DNA from: Blastomussa wellsi
Lineage: Eukaryota > Cnidaria > Anthozoa > Scleractinia > Plerogyridae
Reading direction: 5' to 3'
NCBI GenBank assembly: GCA_947652115.1
Contig: OX393564.1
Span: 599,719 to 663,718, forward strand
DNA: 64,000 nt
Under the pieces are notes generated by a model. That model ran no database searches. It had not been told where the DNA came from and worked only from the letters and a program-made list of their open reading frames with translations. Numbering within the stretch: position 1 is the stretch's first letter; the number at the start of each line of letters is the position of its first letter. Positions 33,601 through 47,500 of the stretch are shown in pieces. The translations under genes were made by a program, and so were the position numbers.

Positions 33601-36600
33601 AACCTCATTCAATAATTGTTTATTAATGTTTTTAGGTGAAAAGCCTCTCACAGTTATACCAAGACAGTGACACTTTTATTGCTGGAGCTGTGGCAGATCA
33701 GGGCTTCAAAAGAAATTTGTCAAATCCGTCATCTCTCAGCAGTAATGGACACTCTGCATCACCACAACAAAGAACGCATAACTCACAGAAATCAAGGAAG
33801 AAGCCCAGGGAGGAACCCTCTGGTATGGTCTACTTTCCTTAACAATATAATATATTACACTTCTAACTAGGCATTTAATGACTTTTTTACTTGACTTTGA
33901 TTTATTTCTCCATTTTACATGCAGAATGGGACTTGTTGTGGTACCTACTTGTACTATATGGACTATAGAATGTTTAACCAGGGTTCTACGGGTATTGGTC
34001 TTATTATACAGTGAACTGCAACATAGATTTATTTTGTTTTGTTTTTTCAGCACAAAACCAAGTTGTGACCATCAAAGTGAAAGGACGAGTGCACACTTAT
34101 CATCATACATCAGAATTAGATAATCATACAATTGATGACACTCCAGTGGCACCTCCTGATTCTAAGCTGCAACTGTCCTGGGTGTATCTTTTTACCATAC
34201 TGTAAAGTACATGTAGGTGGACGTTTCTGAAAGATTTACAGCTCCATTAGGTGAAAATGTATTTGTCAGGTGCCAGAGTCCCTTCTATAAAGGATGCCCC
34301 TCCTAGGTAAGCACCTCTTTGGTATGGTGGACCCTTCTCTAAAGTGGATCCCTCTAAACGGTCAGGGTCCGAAATTGCAACAAGCTGGTCGCCAGTGCAT
34401 TTGAAAATTGATTGTTGGCGACCAGAATTTCACAGCTGGTCATCAGCAGGTGACTAACTTTTAGCATTGTGTCAATGTTTTGAACGAGTGCCCAAGGATT
34501 TCAGCAAGAAACTTACTTCTTGTCTTGTCAGAGCTATACATCTGTTCACTGAAAACTCCTTTCAACTGAAATGTAAGCTACACTATATTTTAATGCCTGT
34601 ATACATGTACATACAAGTCTTAAATTCAATGTTTTTGTGTTTTGCTGTGAGGCAAAAATTTTACGAACCACTTTTTGGCTACCAGATTTCTTCATTTGAT
34701 GACTGAAAAAAATGTTCAGTCGCCACTTTGACTCCTATCAAAAGTAGACCCCTATCTGAGGTAGACCCTCTGTAATGTGGACCCCTAAGGTGAACCCCTC
34801 TCTATGGACTTAAAACTGGATCCCCATCTAGGGTGGACCCTCCCTAAGGGGAACCCCTTTCCATGATGGTCTCCTCTTTATGGTGACCCCACTTTGGAGA
34901 ACCTCTTTCTAGGAAGGACCCATCTCTAAACTAGTGGATCCCCAAGGTGAACCCTTGCTTAAGTGAGTCCTCTTTTACCGGTAGGTGAATTATAATTAGA
35001 TGATCAGAGATTTCAAGGATGGCAATATATGTATCATTCTTAGTGATAGTGGACTTGATTATGAGTACGGAGCTCTTCAAACCATACAAACCATTGACTA
35101 ACAATGCACATGTACTATGCATTGGACGGTTTATAGTGGATGTTTAACAAAGAGTATTATCCTTGACAAAAGAATTATTCAGATATGGATACCATGGCAA
35201 AGACAGTTATAATAACTTGCACATATTGCCATCTGGAGAAATGCTGTACTTTGTTGCCACAATGGTGGTCATATATAACAAGACAACCAATACCCAGAGG
35301 CATTACACTGGGCATGCAGATGATATTAAATGGTAATCAATGTACTTAATTTAATATGGGAGGTAACAGGGCCTAATGGTTACTGCACTGTACTCTGCAT
35401 CAGGTGGTCCAGGTTCAAGCCGTAGCAGGGGACCGTACTGTCTTGTGTTCTTGACACTTTACTCTCACAGACCCTCTCTCCTCCCAGGTGTATAAATGGG
35501 TACCGGCAAATTTAATGCTGGGTTGTAACCCTGCAATATTCTCAGTTGCTTAATGCTATGTACAGAAACTGGGGAAAGCTCTGACCCAATGGGCCACTAG
35601 GCTTTTACATATATAGACTTTATAATGTACCTCTATTTACCAGAGTGTACTCAATATTTGCCCATATGTTAACCAGGGTACATTCTATTGACCCTATTTC
35701 AGGATAAGAATATGTTGGAATTATCCAAATGGTACTTATAGCTGATCAGAAATTATTTGTTAGTGCCTGAGATTTACAGCCTTGCTAAGAAAACCGTGAA
35801 CACCTGTTGATTATGTGGTGACCAATCACAGCAAAGTTCAGGACACACGAACAAACCTCAAAACCACAATCTAATTACCGTTGGGGTTTGCGGTTTAGTA
35901 TTCTCACACCTGATTGGCTTTTTTCTTGTAACACAATGACATTCCATAAACATTTCTTGCGTTCATGGTTTTCTTAGCAAGGTTGTAAAAGAATGTATTT
36001 ACATATTACTTGCTTTAGCAAGTGCAGCTATTATGGTGTTAAATTGAAATTGTTTGATTGTGTAATTGTTTGCTTTTAATTTTAGTCTTCTGATTGATAG
36101 ATTTATATTTTGTTATAGCATGGCTGTTCATCCTAACCAATGGTACATAGCAACAGGACAAGCATCTGGTTTGTCAGTAGACCAAAATGAACTTGTAAGT
36201 CACACTGCTTTCAAATTGTTAATATCCGTGTAACAGACATGAACAAACTCTGTGTTATAAATCACCAAAAGTCCAGCTTTCAATTTAGAATTCAGGTAAC
36301 GTTATAACTCAAAACAGCATTTAGTTCTGAGTGGGAGAGCTTTTTGCAAATAGTTGTGATCTAATTAAAAAGTGCCTAGTAAAGTGGTTCATTCCGTCTA
36401 TGAGACTTGCACATGGTTATTGTAATTAGTGACCCATGTTATTTTTGAACTGTTATTAGTGAGACATCTGATAACATTATTTTTTTAATTTGATGACAGA
36501 GTCATATTCGTATTTGGGATGCCGAGACTCTTATCACCCTAGCTGTTCTGGCGCTACAGGAGTACAGTCTTAGTATTTCTTGCCTGACATTTTCTCAAAA

Positions 36601-39600
36601 GGTATACTACTGTTAAACAATAACTTATTTTTAATTAACAGCCCATATTCACCCAAGATGCATTGCACACCACGATCCCTGATAATGTGAATTTTGTGTA
36701 ACACAACTTCAAAAACCTTTTTTATCGCCTTTTATTAACAGAAACCTTAACAGTATCTTTTAATTTGCTTTAATTTGAACTAAATTCTTCACTTTTCATT
36801 GCATGGTTTTCTTCTAGTGTTTTCTATGTAGTGGTAATAATATTTTGTAAAAATTTGTAAATTTAGCAATTTGAATTGCACGTCAAGTTTTCAACAACAT
36901 GGCAGCAACTTTGAGCTATTGTCAGTGTTAAAATGAGCAAAATTAAAGCCATCGGGTTGTTTAAGGATTAAATTTGTCTCAAAAAATCAGACTTTAACCT
37001 TTGGGGAGGAAGAAAGCATGGTACTTGGCCTAGAAGAAAGCACAGACGAAACAAAATCCATGAAAGATCGATCGGTGTGTTTTGATACATATTGCTCATC
37101 TTGGGCCTTGGCTGTAATGCACTTCTCAGCATCAGTTACTTCTTCTGCAACATAACAGCAGAGTTATAAACATTTCCCAGGACGAATACTTCAGAAACAT
37201 CATCTGCTGACTGGTCTTACATAACAAGCTAGCGTCAAGCAAACAAGAAAGACAACTATGACATATTTATTTCCTTCTAGCTGCCCTCCAAGCGATTGTC
37301 TCCTTTGCAGTCATCACGCAACTCTTCTCCCTAAATGAGACACTTGAGTGCATACCACCAAACAGATTACAGTACCGCCAAACAGATTAAACAATGTAGC
37401 ATTTCAAACCAAAAACAAACAGTTGCATATTTCTTGGATGAAAACGGGATTTTAATGTGCCTATGAAATGAAAAAAAGAGCTATTGAAAAATAAGCTTAC
37501 CGGTATTTGAAAGGCCTTTAAAAATGAAAAACAATGGCATTTTCCTTTTTGTGATATCTCCCCTCATTCCAGAGATATTCAAACAAGGCACTGCAAACAA
37601 GGCACTGATGATGTTGTAAGGTGTGATAGTATGGGTGTAAAAACATAAAATATAGCATATCTCTGCAAGCCAAGTAATGATGCAATGCAACTGGAACTTT
37701 GCAAGCACATTGCACCCAAAGAAATACACCTCTTGATGCATATTTTGATGTTGCTATTGCAGCAATCTTGGTTCCAGTCTCTTTTCCCTTTAAAGTGCAC
37801 CTAACCCCAAAATATTTTTTTCGCTAGAATAAACCTTTGCACCAATTTAAAACGCATTGCACCTTTTTACCAAATTCTGACTATTTTTTCGCATTCAAAA
37901 GTTACGATAAACTGTGCATCATTTGTTCCACGACCGAGTCAGAAGGGGCGTGGGTCTATTCCCGATTTGACGTCACAAACTGATTTGCATGCATGTTTAC
38001 AAAGAGTTGATGTGATGCAAATCATTTTGTGACGTCAAATCAGGAATAGACCCACGCCCCTTCTGACTCGGTCGTGGAACAAATGATGCACAGTTTTTCA
38101 TAACGTTTGAATGCTATAAATAGCCAGAATTTGGTAAAAAGGAGAAACGAAAGGTGCAATGCGTTTCAAACTGGTGCAAAGGTATATTTTAGCCAAAAAA
38201 ATATTTTGGGGTTAGGTGCACTTTAAATCAAATATTACTCGTTTGTGGCTGTTTTGGGCAAATGATTGATCCTATTTAAAGTGTGCGCAATAAAAGGAAT
38301 CAGCTGGGTTGGCAGTCATGGGAGGCTGCTGTCGCCTCGGCGGCAGACCGGGATGGGTGGCGCAATATTCTCGCCGGCCTCAAGAGTCCATGTGGGCCCG
38401 AAGAGGATAAATAAAATAAAAATAAAGTGTGCGCAATTCCCATATTGCTCTAGCTCTCCTAATTAACCTTCAGGAAGTGGACGATGTTTGCTAAGATCAA
38501 ATAAAGCAATAATCATTCCTGTATATTAGAGATCTGGAACCGGGTGTTTTGCCATAGCAAATACTGCTTCTACTCTCTTCTGCTCTTCTTCTGCCTCCTC
38601 ATTCTCCTCCTCCTCTTCCCTCCACCTTCCCCTTCTCCTAACCCTTCCTCCTCTCCCCTCTCCCTCGTCTCCACTCCTCTTCTTCTCCATTCCCCTCCTC
38701 CTCTCCCCTTCTCCTTTCCCTTCCTCCTCTCCCCTTCTCCTTTCCCTTCCCCCTCCCCTCTCCTCTCCCCTCCCCCTCCTCTCCCCCTCCTCTCCTCTCC
38801 TCTCCCCTCCTCTTATCTCCCCTCCTCCTCCCCTTCCCCTCCTCCTCTCCCCCTTCTCCTTTCCCTTCCTCCTCCCCCTCCTCCTCCTCCCTTCTCCTTT
38901 TCCTTTCTACTTTCCCCTCCCCCTCCGTCTCTCCTCTTCCTCCTCTCCCTTCCTCTCCTCATCTCCCCCTCCTCCTTTCTCTTCCTCCTTTCCACTCCTC
39001 CTCCTCTCCCCTCCTCCTTTCCCTCTCCTCCTTCCTCTTCCTTTCTACTCCTCTTCCTCCCCCTCATCTCCCCCTCCTCTGTTCCCTCTCCTCCTTTCTC
39101 TTCCTCTTTTCCACTCCTCCTCCTCTCCCCTCTTCTAATTCCTCTCCCTTCCCCTCCTCTTTCCCCCTTCTCTCTTCCCTTTCTCCTCCCCCTCCTCCCT
39201 TCTCCTTTTCCTTTCTCATTTCCCCTCCCCCTCCTCTCCCTCCCCTTCTCTCTCCTCCTCGTCCTTCTCCTCTCCCCTCCTCTCCATTCCTCTCCCCTCT
39301 CCCCCTCCTCCTTTCTCTTCCTCCTTTCCACTCCTCCTTCTCTCCCCTCCTCACCCCTCCTCCTTTCCCTCTCCTCCTTCCTCTTCTTCCTTTCCACTCC
39401 TCCTCATCCCCCCTCCTCTCCCTCTCCTTCCCCTCTCCTCCTTTCTCTTTTTCCTTTCCACTCCTCCTCCTCCCCCCTCTCCCTCCTCCCCCTCTCCCTC
39501 CTCCCCCTTTCCCTCCCCTATCTTAAACTCAGATTGAAAGAGTGCAATGAATTTTGCCTCTCTGTGATTAAATTCTCAATAGGATAATGGCAAACAGCTG

Positions 39601-42600
39601 GCTTGTGTGGATGCATTAGATGATGAGTTTCATCTCACTGTGTGGGAATGGGAAGAAAGAATAATCACACAGCAAAGCAAGGTTTGGGACTGAAAATAAA
39701 GAGGATATGAATGACTAGCCTTGTGTGTGCTGTTATATAAATTATATAAGATTAATAAAATAAATTTATTGATTAAAATTATAATTACATGTACATTTTA
39801 ATAAAGAAATAATCATTGGCCACATTGTGTATATTGTGGTTGGCTTACAATGCTTCTGGTGTGAACAGGGCCAAACTAGTACTGTTGTGGCAGTGCTTTT
39901 TGATCCAGATGACAGCAATACTCTTGTTACAAGTGGAAAGGAGCATGTCTCCTTCTGGAGGCTTCACAATACAAGACTGGAGAGGAAGAATGGCTATTTT
40001 GAGGTACAGTGTACTTGTGTTACAGTTATTGTGTGTACACATTGTATTATGAAGTTACTGCTGAAAACAATTTTTTCTGTTTTTTATTAGGAAGGTTAAA
40101 TATACATCCATTGGCTGTTGAAATTTTAATTAGCACATTTTCATCTTTAGTAGTTTGCTGTTTTCAGTGTCAGGGCTCCAAGCTTATGTTTTTCAGAAGT
40201 CGCCTTTTGGCTTCTTCCTTCTATAAAATGGTCGCCACTACACAAATTTTGGTTGCCAAAAGAAAAGTGCTGTTAAGCAGGACACCTCATGTCAGTTTTA
40301 CATAAAGCACTGCCACTGACCTCTATGAGTCAAAATCGTTCGAAGAACGTTTCCACATTGTTATTTTCGTTGGCATTCAAGAATTTTTTGATCAACTGTT
40401 GAAATTGTGAAGAAAAGCAAGTAAAAGATTAAAGAAACAGGCAAGGAGGATAAACATACAAAACAAGTCAATTATCGTGCAGTACAGTCAAATAAAGTTA
40501 CGGAAATGAAAATCTATGAAAGTTCGCATGCAAATGGACCTGTAGCAGGATGGGCAATTGGATAATTATGCAGACAAATTTCTTTGGCTTAGTATTTTTA
40601 AATACCTAAAGGTGATGCCTAAGAAGTCCTTTTAGGACATACATCCTTTGCACTGCGCTGGTCGCCAGTTTGGCGACCTGTTCAGCAAACTTAGTCACCA
40701 AATTTTATTTTCACTCGCCATGGTGACCAAAATGGTTGCAGATTGGAGCACTGAGTGTAACCTATTTTCAGACTTGTAAAGATCAAGTGTCTTTAATTAT
40801 TGTAAAAACATAGTGCTGACATTATTGTGATGAGTTTGACTGCATCAATGATCATGTAGGTGTTGTGGATCCCAAATAGGTCATGCAGTCTGATCTGGTG
40901 TTTCAGTAGCAATAAGTTAGCTTTCTAAAATTTTTATCTGGTAGAAATACGAGATCCCGCAATACTTCACATGCTTAGAGTTTTCACCCAATGGAGATGT
41001 CATCACTGGTGATTCAAATGGTTCAATCACAGTTTGGGGAAAAGGTAACAGCAAGTCATATATAAATCTTTTTGTTATTCAATAAAGTGTCATATTGCCC
41101 ATATATGATCATGAAGCGATTGTTATCCATCATTTACACCCTATAGATATCCTGCGATATACGTTAAGTAATGATAACTTGGCCAAAGCCTTGCAAAGCG
41201 CCACAATTATATAACAGCAACTTTTCTAGCTGTAAAATGTGCCTTGTTGACAATTTGTTGAATAATAAAATAATTATCTTGCTCATTCTTGTGGAATATT
41301 GTCTGATTTTAGCCAACTCGACCTATGATATTCCACGCAATTTCACAGGATAACTGTTAATCGCTGTGCAGTGAAGCAAAGCAGCTTGCTAATAATTAAT
41401 CTTCTGTTGACACATTCTGGAAAGTTTTGCGTACTGTGTTGCGCTGTAGCAAATTCCTCGTGTTCGTACACCCTCTGCCTTGTTTTCATTACCTACTGTG
41501 CCTCTTGCAAGTGTAATGGCGTCTCACATGGCTGCCCTTCTGAATTTTTAAGATGATAATTATTTCTCTCCTCTTGCAAGTAAGAAACACCTTTTTGGAG
41601 TTCCAAATGGGAAAAAAAACTCTAAAGGACACTGGACTGCAGAAAAAGAGAACTCCAAAGTTGTAAAGGTGACAAACAGCACTTTGCATTTGGAGCAATA
41701 TTATAAATCAACTTCAAATGGGTCAAAAAATTTTCAACTGACTCAGGAAATCACTGCTGAACATAAGTAACTGTTGTCTTCAAATGATGATTTGGTTAAC
41801 AACAATCTTATTCCTGATTATCTGATTTAACTAGAAAACTTTCATTTGGTTTGGATTTGCGTGTTATTTGTACACAGGAGTTCCCGGGAGCAGTTATCGT
41901 CTGTTTTAACACAAAAAGGGATTCATTTGTTTGCTTCTAGAAGCGAATATCATGTTTATGTAAACAAATTGTCCTTCCTTCGTTTTTCATAGTTTATGCT
42001 TTAGAAGCGGCATTCTGTAAAACCATGAAAACTTTCACCGGAACCAGAGCCTGTTGAATTCACAGTCTAACATGCATGAGAATTTTGATTTTCAAGATTA
42101 TTTCAAATCAATATGAACATTTTCTGATCAATCAGAATCTATGTAATATGTACATCTGAAATGAAGTCATTGTGGCCAAGCCTGTGATGCATGTTTTTAT
42201 GTTTATCAACTGAGCAAGTTTGTCTAAATGTTAGCTGCAGCACTTAACTTCTTCTTCTTCCATTCAACTAATAATGTTATAACGTCTTAGGAAAATCATT
42301 AAATAGTACTTAACTTCTTATTTAGAACTTCAAGTTTATTATCAAAATATTGTAAGTTTCCTGCTGGCTTGCAAGAGATGCAGTGCATAAATCTGTCTTG
42401 TACTGCCATTGCTTTTCAGTTTCAAAGAAGATCAAGTTTGTTGTAAGAAATGCACATGAGGTATAGTTTTTACTGATCAATAGTTGTAACTATTAACTAG
42501 TCAGAAGCTCTAATTAAAATCCTCCTTTGATACTGCTTGCTGATAATTCTTCCTTCTTGTTTGCCTTGACTCTCTGGCTGGATGGCTTACTGTCTGTCTG

Positions 42601-44494
42601 ACTGGATGGCTTACTGTCTGTCTCTGGCTGAATGGCTTACTGTCTGTCTGTCTGACTGGATGGCTTTCTGTCTGTCTGTTTGTATGTTTCTTGCTGGCTG
42701 GCTGATTATATGGCTGTCCATCCATCCATCTACCTTCCTCTGTCTTGTATGCTAGTTATCACTGTCTGTGATTTCACCGGCAAGTCTAAAAGTCTGATGA
42801 AAATAATTTTGAGGTACAAAGATCAAAAGAGGTGACTGGGATTGTTAATAAGCTGGCTAATTTTTTTTCTTGGTTAATATCTGGGGCGGGGGGTACTCAA
42901 TTCCTGCACTATATGGGGATGTGCTGCTGGATAGGGAGTGCTTTTTGACCCCTCAGTCCTGAACAGGGTACCAGTACATAATTCAAGCAAGTCTGTCCCT
43001 AACAGGGTATAGATATTAAAGAGTCAACCTAGACAGGGTATTGGCTTCAAGACTTTTAAGCACATCCAAAATCAGGAACATTCATCAGTATATATTTAGC
43101 TGGTCATCATTCAACATGAGATAATTTACTAGTAAGACTAGATATTAGCTCTATCCAGCTTTTTGTACGATCACATTGAAGTTCTTTTGTTTTTAACAGA
43201 AAAGCATTTTGAGCCTACTGTTGTTAGAGAATGGGACATTGTTGAGTGGTGGTTTGGATGGCAAGCTATCAGCATGGGATGCTAATAAATATTTCAACAC
43301 ACCATTACAAGAAACCCAGGTGAGCAAGGATTAATTAAAAATGTTTTGAACAAAATGTGAGCACAATAATATTCTGGAATGATTGAAAATAGTTTTGAAT
43401 TTAATTTGTTTAATTTATACCCTCAGCTTGACAGTGGTTTGGGTGGAATCTGTGCTATTGGCCCATTACATACAGGAGATGACATTAATGTTCTTACTGG
43501 AATGACAAATAATAGCATTGTGGAAGGCTCCCTAAATTCTTCTTTTCATACTGTTGTTCAGGTATGCAATAATCAATTTTCCTTGTAGACATTTCCTCTT
43601 ATTCTTGAAGTAAGACTCATCAAATATTGATATTAATATTAGGCTAAGATTCCACAGGGTAAGTCAGAAACTGATTGGGCGGAATCAATTTAAATGGCAC
43701 ACTGCATATCCATTTTCACAGGTGCACTCGTCTGCCATTCTGGGCCCTCAAATTAATATACACCTTGTTACATCAAGGCTCTCCCAAGCCTACCCATTCC
43801 TAATCAGTGGCAATTCTACTTTTTTACAAAAAGTTCAACTCTGATTGTTTGAAACAGCAGAAAAATCAAGTTGTAATGCCTGTTCTCACAAGGCAAAATG
43901 CGAAACTGTTAATGTTAATGTTAGTCGATAAGGTGAAAAGTTGAAAAAGGTTAGCCCGTACCTAATATTTTTTTGTGTAAATATTGTCCACTTTTAATGC
44001 CTATTTCACTTTTCTAAAACAAAGCAATGGATAAAAATGTCCATCTGTTCACTGCTAAGAAGCGGTGTCATTGTCACTACAAAAAGGTACCTTCAATGTG
44101 GTTAGAAACAATCTTATCAAAAGCACGAAAAAGGTATCTTTTTCAGACTGAAGAATAATCTTATTAAATATGAGAAAAATGTACCTTGTTAGCCGCTTCA
44201 AGAAATTGTTGATTTATTATTCACATGTAAAAAATACAGCGGTCTGAAACACGATTGGAAAAGATTTTATTGTGAGACTCATCGAGTAAATTCCAAATTA
44301 TACGTGCCAAGTTAGTTCAAACTAAGATGTTGGCAGATCGATCTCCTACGTTGGCAAATTGACATATTGACATGACATTGGCGAACTGAACTAGATGTTG
44401 GTGAATCGACCTCATATGTTGGTGAACTGGTCATTGGCGAATTAGCATGTTTGCGAAATGACCGGCATTCTCCCAGGCAGGCATTTTCAGAGGA

Positions 44495-44535
<41 letters not shown>

Positions 44536-47500
44536 GTATAACAATATAATTTGGTTTTATACGAAGGGCTAACACTCGAAACGTCAGCACTTGAATCTTT
44601 TTACGGTGGCCAATTGACATTATCAACCCAGTTGATAAAACCAAATTATATTTTCAGAGGAGTTCCAGGACATAAGAATCCCATGAAAACACATGCGTAC
44701 AATATGTTCATTAAATGGCGCCAATGGTGGACAACTGACAATCACAAGGATTGTGCTCGCGAAAACATATTTGATGGAAGATAATAACACGCCATATTTG
44801 TTTCTTGAGTACAAGCGGAAAAGTATCAAATGGCGCCAACCGCAAAGAGCTGCTAATCAGGAGGATTGACACGAAGCGGCTAACAAGGTACATTTTTCGC
44901 ACTTTTGATAAGATCTCTTCTAACCTCTGTCAATAAAGGTACCTTTTTGTAGTTGTGATGACACTGCTTCTTAGCAGTGAAAAGATGGACATTTTAATCT
45001 AGAGTTTTGTTTTGGAAAAGTGATATAGGCATTAAAATCGGACAATAAGGTAAGGTAAGTCTGCTGTCGGGCCTAGTGGCCCATCAGGCCGGAGCTTATC
45101 CCCGGTTTCCGAAGCATGAAGCGACAGAGAGTATTTCTACTCCCCCCTGGATGGGATGCTAGTCCATCGCAGGGTTACCCCCCAGCAGTAAATTCGCCGG
45201 TACCCATTTGTACACCTGGGTGAAGAGAGGCACTGTGAGAGTAAAGTGTCTTGCCCAAGAACACAACGCAGTGCCCCGGCCAGAACTCGAACCCGGACCG
45301 TCCGATCCAGAGTCCAGCGCACTAACCATTAGGCCACTGCGCCTCCCACAAATATTTTCACTGGAAAGCTAAAAATGGTACCTTTTTTAAAAAAGGTATT
45401 GACCAACATTATCAAAAAAGATAACAATTTCACATTTTGTCCCGTGAGAACAACTTGATTTTTCTGCTATTTTAGACAATCAGAGTTGAACTTTGTATAA
45501 AAAAGTAGAATTGCTGGAACCTTTCACTGATTATCCGTCCCCTGTGCACAAACGCACACCACCACATCCTAACAGAGGCTGTGTAGTGACAGTATCACAA
45601 TTCACTTGCAGCTTCATTTTATGGCTAGTCATTGTTAGTAGCTATACTAAATATAATGTTTTTTCCCCTCTCTGAGTGCAGAGTCATAAAGATGAGGTAA
45701 ATGCCCTGGCAGTGCATCCTAATGAGGCACAGTTTATCAGTGCATCTCTAGACCACTCTGTTTCTTTGTGGGATGCTGAAACTCATCAAGTTATTTGGAC
45801 AGTTGATGTGGAGGTACAAAATTTGTAATTATAACACTCTTTTCAATTGATACATGCCGGTACATGGACAGTGCGACTTCTGGAATATTTAGTTTTTCAA
45901 GCAATGTCAATTTACAGGGTGCAAAGAATTTATTATATAGATCTATGTTGTACGTAATTTTTGATTTAACTGAGGTAGTGTTATTTTTAACTAGGTGATT
46001 TTAATGTTAACTTTAGTTTTTCTACTAGTAAATATTTTTATTGTTTTAAGTTAGCAGGTTAGTTTAAGTCAAGGTGATTTAAATTTTCAACAAATTATGT
46101 TTTTGATTAACCCTCAGCGTTACAGTTTAGGGTTAGGGCCAGTGTGTGTTGCCATGCCAAATACATTGTTTGTAATACAACACACAAAGCTGTGCTTATG
46201 ATACCGAGTCAATTTGGACACCACTGATGAGCTTTGCTAAGGATCCTTGTTAGTCCTGGAATGAATAATGTTGGCTTGTTTGATATCAATCTTGATGCCT
46301 GGATCTTTCTTTTCCCAGTTTCCCATCAAGTCAGCAGATTTTTATTCCACTGGTGATATATTGGCATTAGGAACCACTGTTGGAAGGTATGGTATAATTT
46401 ACAAAGCATATTAGAACTTTTGTTTACTTCAGTTAAAGCTGTTTTGTAGGCAGTGTGGCTCGGGCATTGGGCTCGCAATCTGTAAATCATAGGTTTAAAC
46501 CCTGTTCTGACCACTAGCTGGTGTTGTTCCTGTTAGCCCTGAGTTCAACCTCTTGGCTATGCTTGTAAGTAACCAACTGGTCTGCCACCTGCCTGTTGGG
46601 ACTCTTAACCTTGTCATGTTTATTTACATCATCAATTCTGTCATTATTTGTTTGGTCAAAAACAATTTTTCCTGACAAATTATAAAATGATTTACGTACG
46701 TTGTAATAAATTATTTGATGTAAGGTTGTTGTTGTTATATATATAATGTATATCTTAGTTAGAGCTCTGTGTTTGTTTTTCAGATGGATTGTATTATTAT
46801 GTGAATCCGGTATGCATATTGCTTCATTCCAAGATGGCACATCTCCATTATCTGATTTGGAATATGCAAAAGGTAAAAAAGAAACAAACAAACATACATC
46901 CAAGAGAAAGTTCTCAATGCAGCTGGGAATTCCTTGAATTCCAACTCTTCAAATAAATTATTATTTGAAAAGCTTAGAACCCAGAGCTGGGGGGGGTAGT
47001 ACTCCCTTATATGGGCAAAACAGGGACGTGCCACTGGATAGGGTATGGTTTTTGACCCCTCAGTCCTGAACAGGGTATGAATATTAAGGAGTCGTCCTGT
47101 AAAGGGTATGACTTCAAGACTCTCGTCGAGTTTTAAGCATATCCGTAATCCGTATCAGTATTTATTTAGTCAGTCATCAGTCAACATTAGATCATTTTCA
47201 GGACTAGATATTAGCGCTATAGTGTAAAAGCCCATTTTCCTTGGTCCTAAACAGGGTATATGTTTGAGGTTATTTTGGTCCTAAACAGGGTCAGAGTTAC
47301 AGACCTCCAGCAGCACCCCTATACCCTGAAACATGGGTCAAGTACCCCCCCCCCCCCTCCCCCTCTGGGGCTTAGAATCCTTGGGAATGTCTGGAAAACG
47401 AAAATATTGTAGTTTATATTTCAACTGAAACATAGTCATTCAAAAAAGTCGTTCAAACTAATTCTGTTTGATTTGTAACCAGATGGAGAACACATAGCAG

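Larger units (their letters stand above)
37454..38566. mobile_element. Palindromic element related to 32251-33033, carrying two insertions
   Basis: The left arm (tgtgcctatgaaatgaaaaa…) matches 32251 onward. After the insertions, 38425-38550 (gctctcctaattaacctt, gtggacgatgtttg) is the inverse of internal sequence near 32615-32660. The expected right arm is not found before the polypyrimidine tract. The element is interrupted at 37790-38226 and 38292-38423. Confidence 0.65.

Noticed and set aside
38544..39587. 347-codon plus-strand ORF and 194/96-codon minus ORFs in the pyrimidine tract
   Set aside because: They are open only because C/T-only sequence cannot form stop codons. The products are pure Pro/Ser/Leu or Arg/Glu/Gly runs inside an intron.
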